Source: a gamma proteobacterium symbiont of Stewartia floridana
GTDB taxonomy: Bacteria; Pseudomonadota; Gammaproteobacteria; Chromatiales; Chromatiaceae
Length of the DNA: 64,000 bases
Direction: 5' to 3'
Assembly (NCBI GenBank): GCA_003676145.1
Contig: NAUB01000021.1
Location: forward strand, 62,001-126,000
The position numbers and the translations under genes are program-made. The notes under the pieces are model-generated. The model did no database searches. It was not told the origin of the DNA and worked only from the letters and a program-made list of their open reading frames with translations. Of this stretch, positions 63,764 through 64,000 are shown piece after piece. Position 1 is the stretch's first letter. Every line of letters begins with the position of its first letter.

Positions 63764-64000
63764 ATGAAAAAAATAGTTTTGATGTTGCTGGTATTTTTGG
63801 CTTGTCACTCCGCAGTGAAGGCTGAACTGACCATTGAGATAACCGAAGGCGTTGAAGGTGCGCTGCCAATTGCCGTGGTACCTTTCGGTACTCCGGGCAG
63901 AGGACAGCCGGCGGTGGATCTGTCTGAGGTGATCAATGCGGATCTGCAACGTAGCGGACGTTTCAAGACCATACCACGGGCCGATATGCTCTCCCGTCCC
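63764..64000 (+). CDS. tolB: TolB translocation protein, 3' end beyond the window
   Basis: Only the first 79 codons are present; the frame is open at the right edge. The ATG at 63764 begins a signal peptide (MKKIVLMLLVFLACHSAVKA), followed by the TolB N-terminal domain start LTIEITEGVEGALPIAVVPF. TolB is a periplasmic propeller protein that binds Pal and TolA. It begins 12 bases after tolA. No strong ribosome binding site is seen, so coupling to tolA is possible. Confidence 0.95.
   Translation, partial: MKKIVLMLLVFLACHSAVKAELTIEITEGVEGALPIAVVPFGTPGRGQPAVDLSEVINADLQRSGRFKTIPRADMLSRP

Overview
The window looks like a chromosomal segment of a moderate-GC gammaproteobacterium. Gene order points that way: yebC-ruvC-ruvA-ruvB-ybgC-tolQRAB, cvpA-purF, UbiT/UbiU/UbiV, a BarA-like kinase, CheV, MotY and an ActP/DUF4212 acetate symporter pair. 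A periplasmic methanethiol oxidase (MtoX) locus suggests a sulfur-metabolising, Chromatiales-like lineage, but that placement is inference. There are two tRNA genes, no rRNA, no CRISPR array and no recognisable insertion sequence. The first gene (srkA) and the last (tolB) are cut by the window edges.

Region by region. (1) 1-7.6 kb: end of srkA; a TetR regulator; then mtoX, a SCO1-MauG fusion, a second SCO1 protein and a TlpA-like thioredoxin. The same TTGACA-plus-palindrome promoter precedes both mtoX and the thioredoxin gene, which suggests one small regulon. greB follows. (2) 7.8-15.7 kb is accessory: a large lipoprotein subtilase with a PrcB-like lipoprotein, a GNAT acetyltransferase, a proline-rich DUF1521 protein carrying the GDPH self-cleavage motif, and, divergent from it, a secreted-effector-like protein with a small two-helix membrane protein. 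(3) 15.7-29.7 kb is an acetate module: acs, a DnaQ-like exonuclease, a cNMP/CBS/DUF294 protein, actP with its small subunit, a TerB-like protein, a REC-PAS-GGDEF protein with a degenerate signature, and an SSS-type histidine kinase with an NtrC-like regulator that has lost the sigma-54 contact motif. Similar GTTAC...GTAAC sites lie upstream of the symporter operon and of the kinase operon. (4) 29.7-38 kb: CheV, a K+ channel-hemerythrin operon, MotY, PhaB, an Aer-like chemoreceptor and tRNA-Val. (5) 38-44 kb: gltX, glnS, tRNA-Ala, cvpA, purF. (6) 44-58 kb: a TauD-like dioxygenase, ubiT, then a reverse-strand run of TonB receptor, ABC-type binding protein, hybrid kinase and murI, then a second reverse-strand run of two radical SAM proteins, UbiU and UbiV (O2-independent ubiquinone hydroxylation), and an HDOD protein. 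(7) 58.3-64 kb: yebC, ruvCAB, ybgC and tolQRAB.

Scattered through intergenic DNA is a 29-bp element with inverted GGGCC/GGCCC ends (five full-length copies and several partial ones). A second, unrelated inverted pair lies just past purF. Several genes imply a life across oxic and anoxic conditions (UbiTUV, hemerythrin, an FNR-like box before acs, an Aer-like receptor) with C1-sulfur and acetate use.
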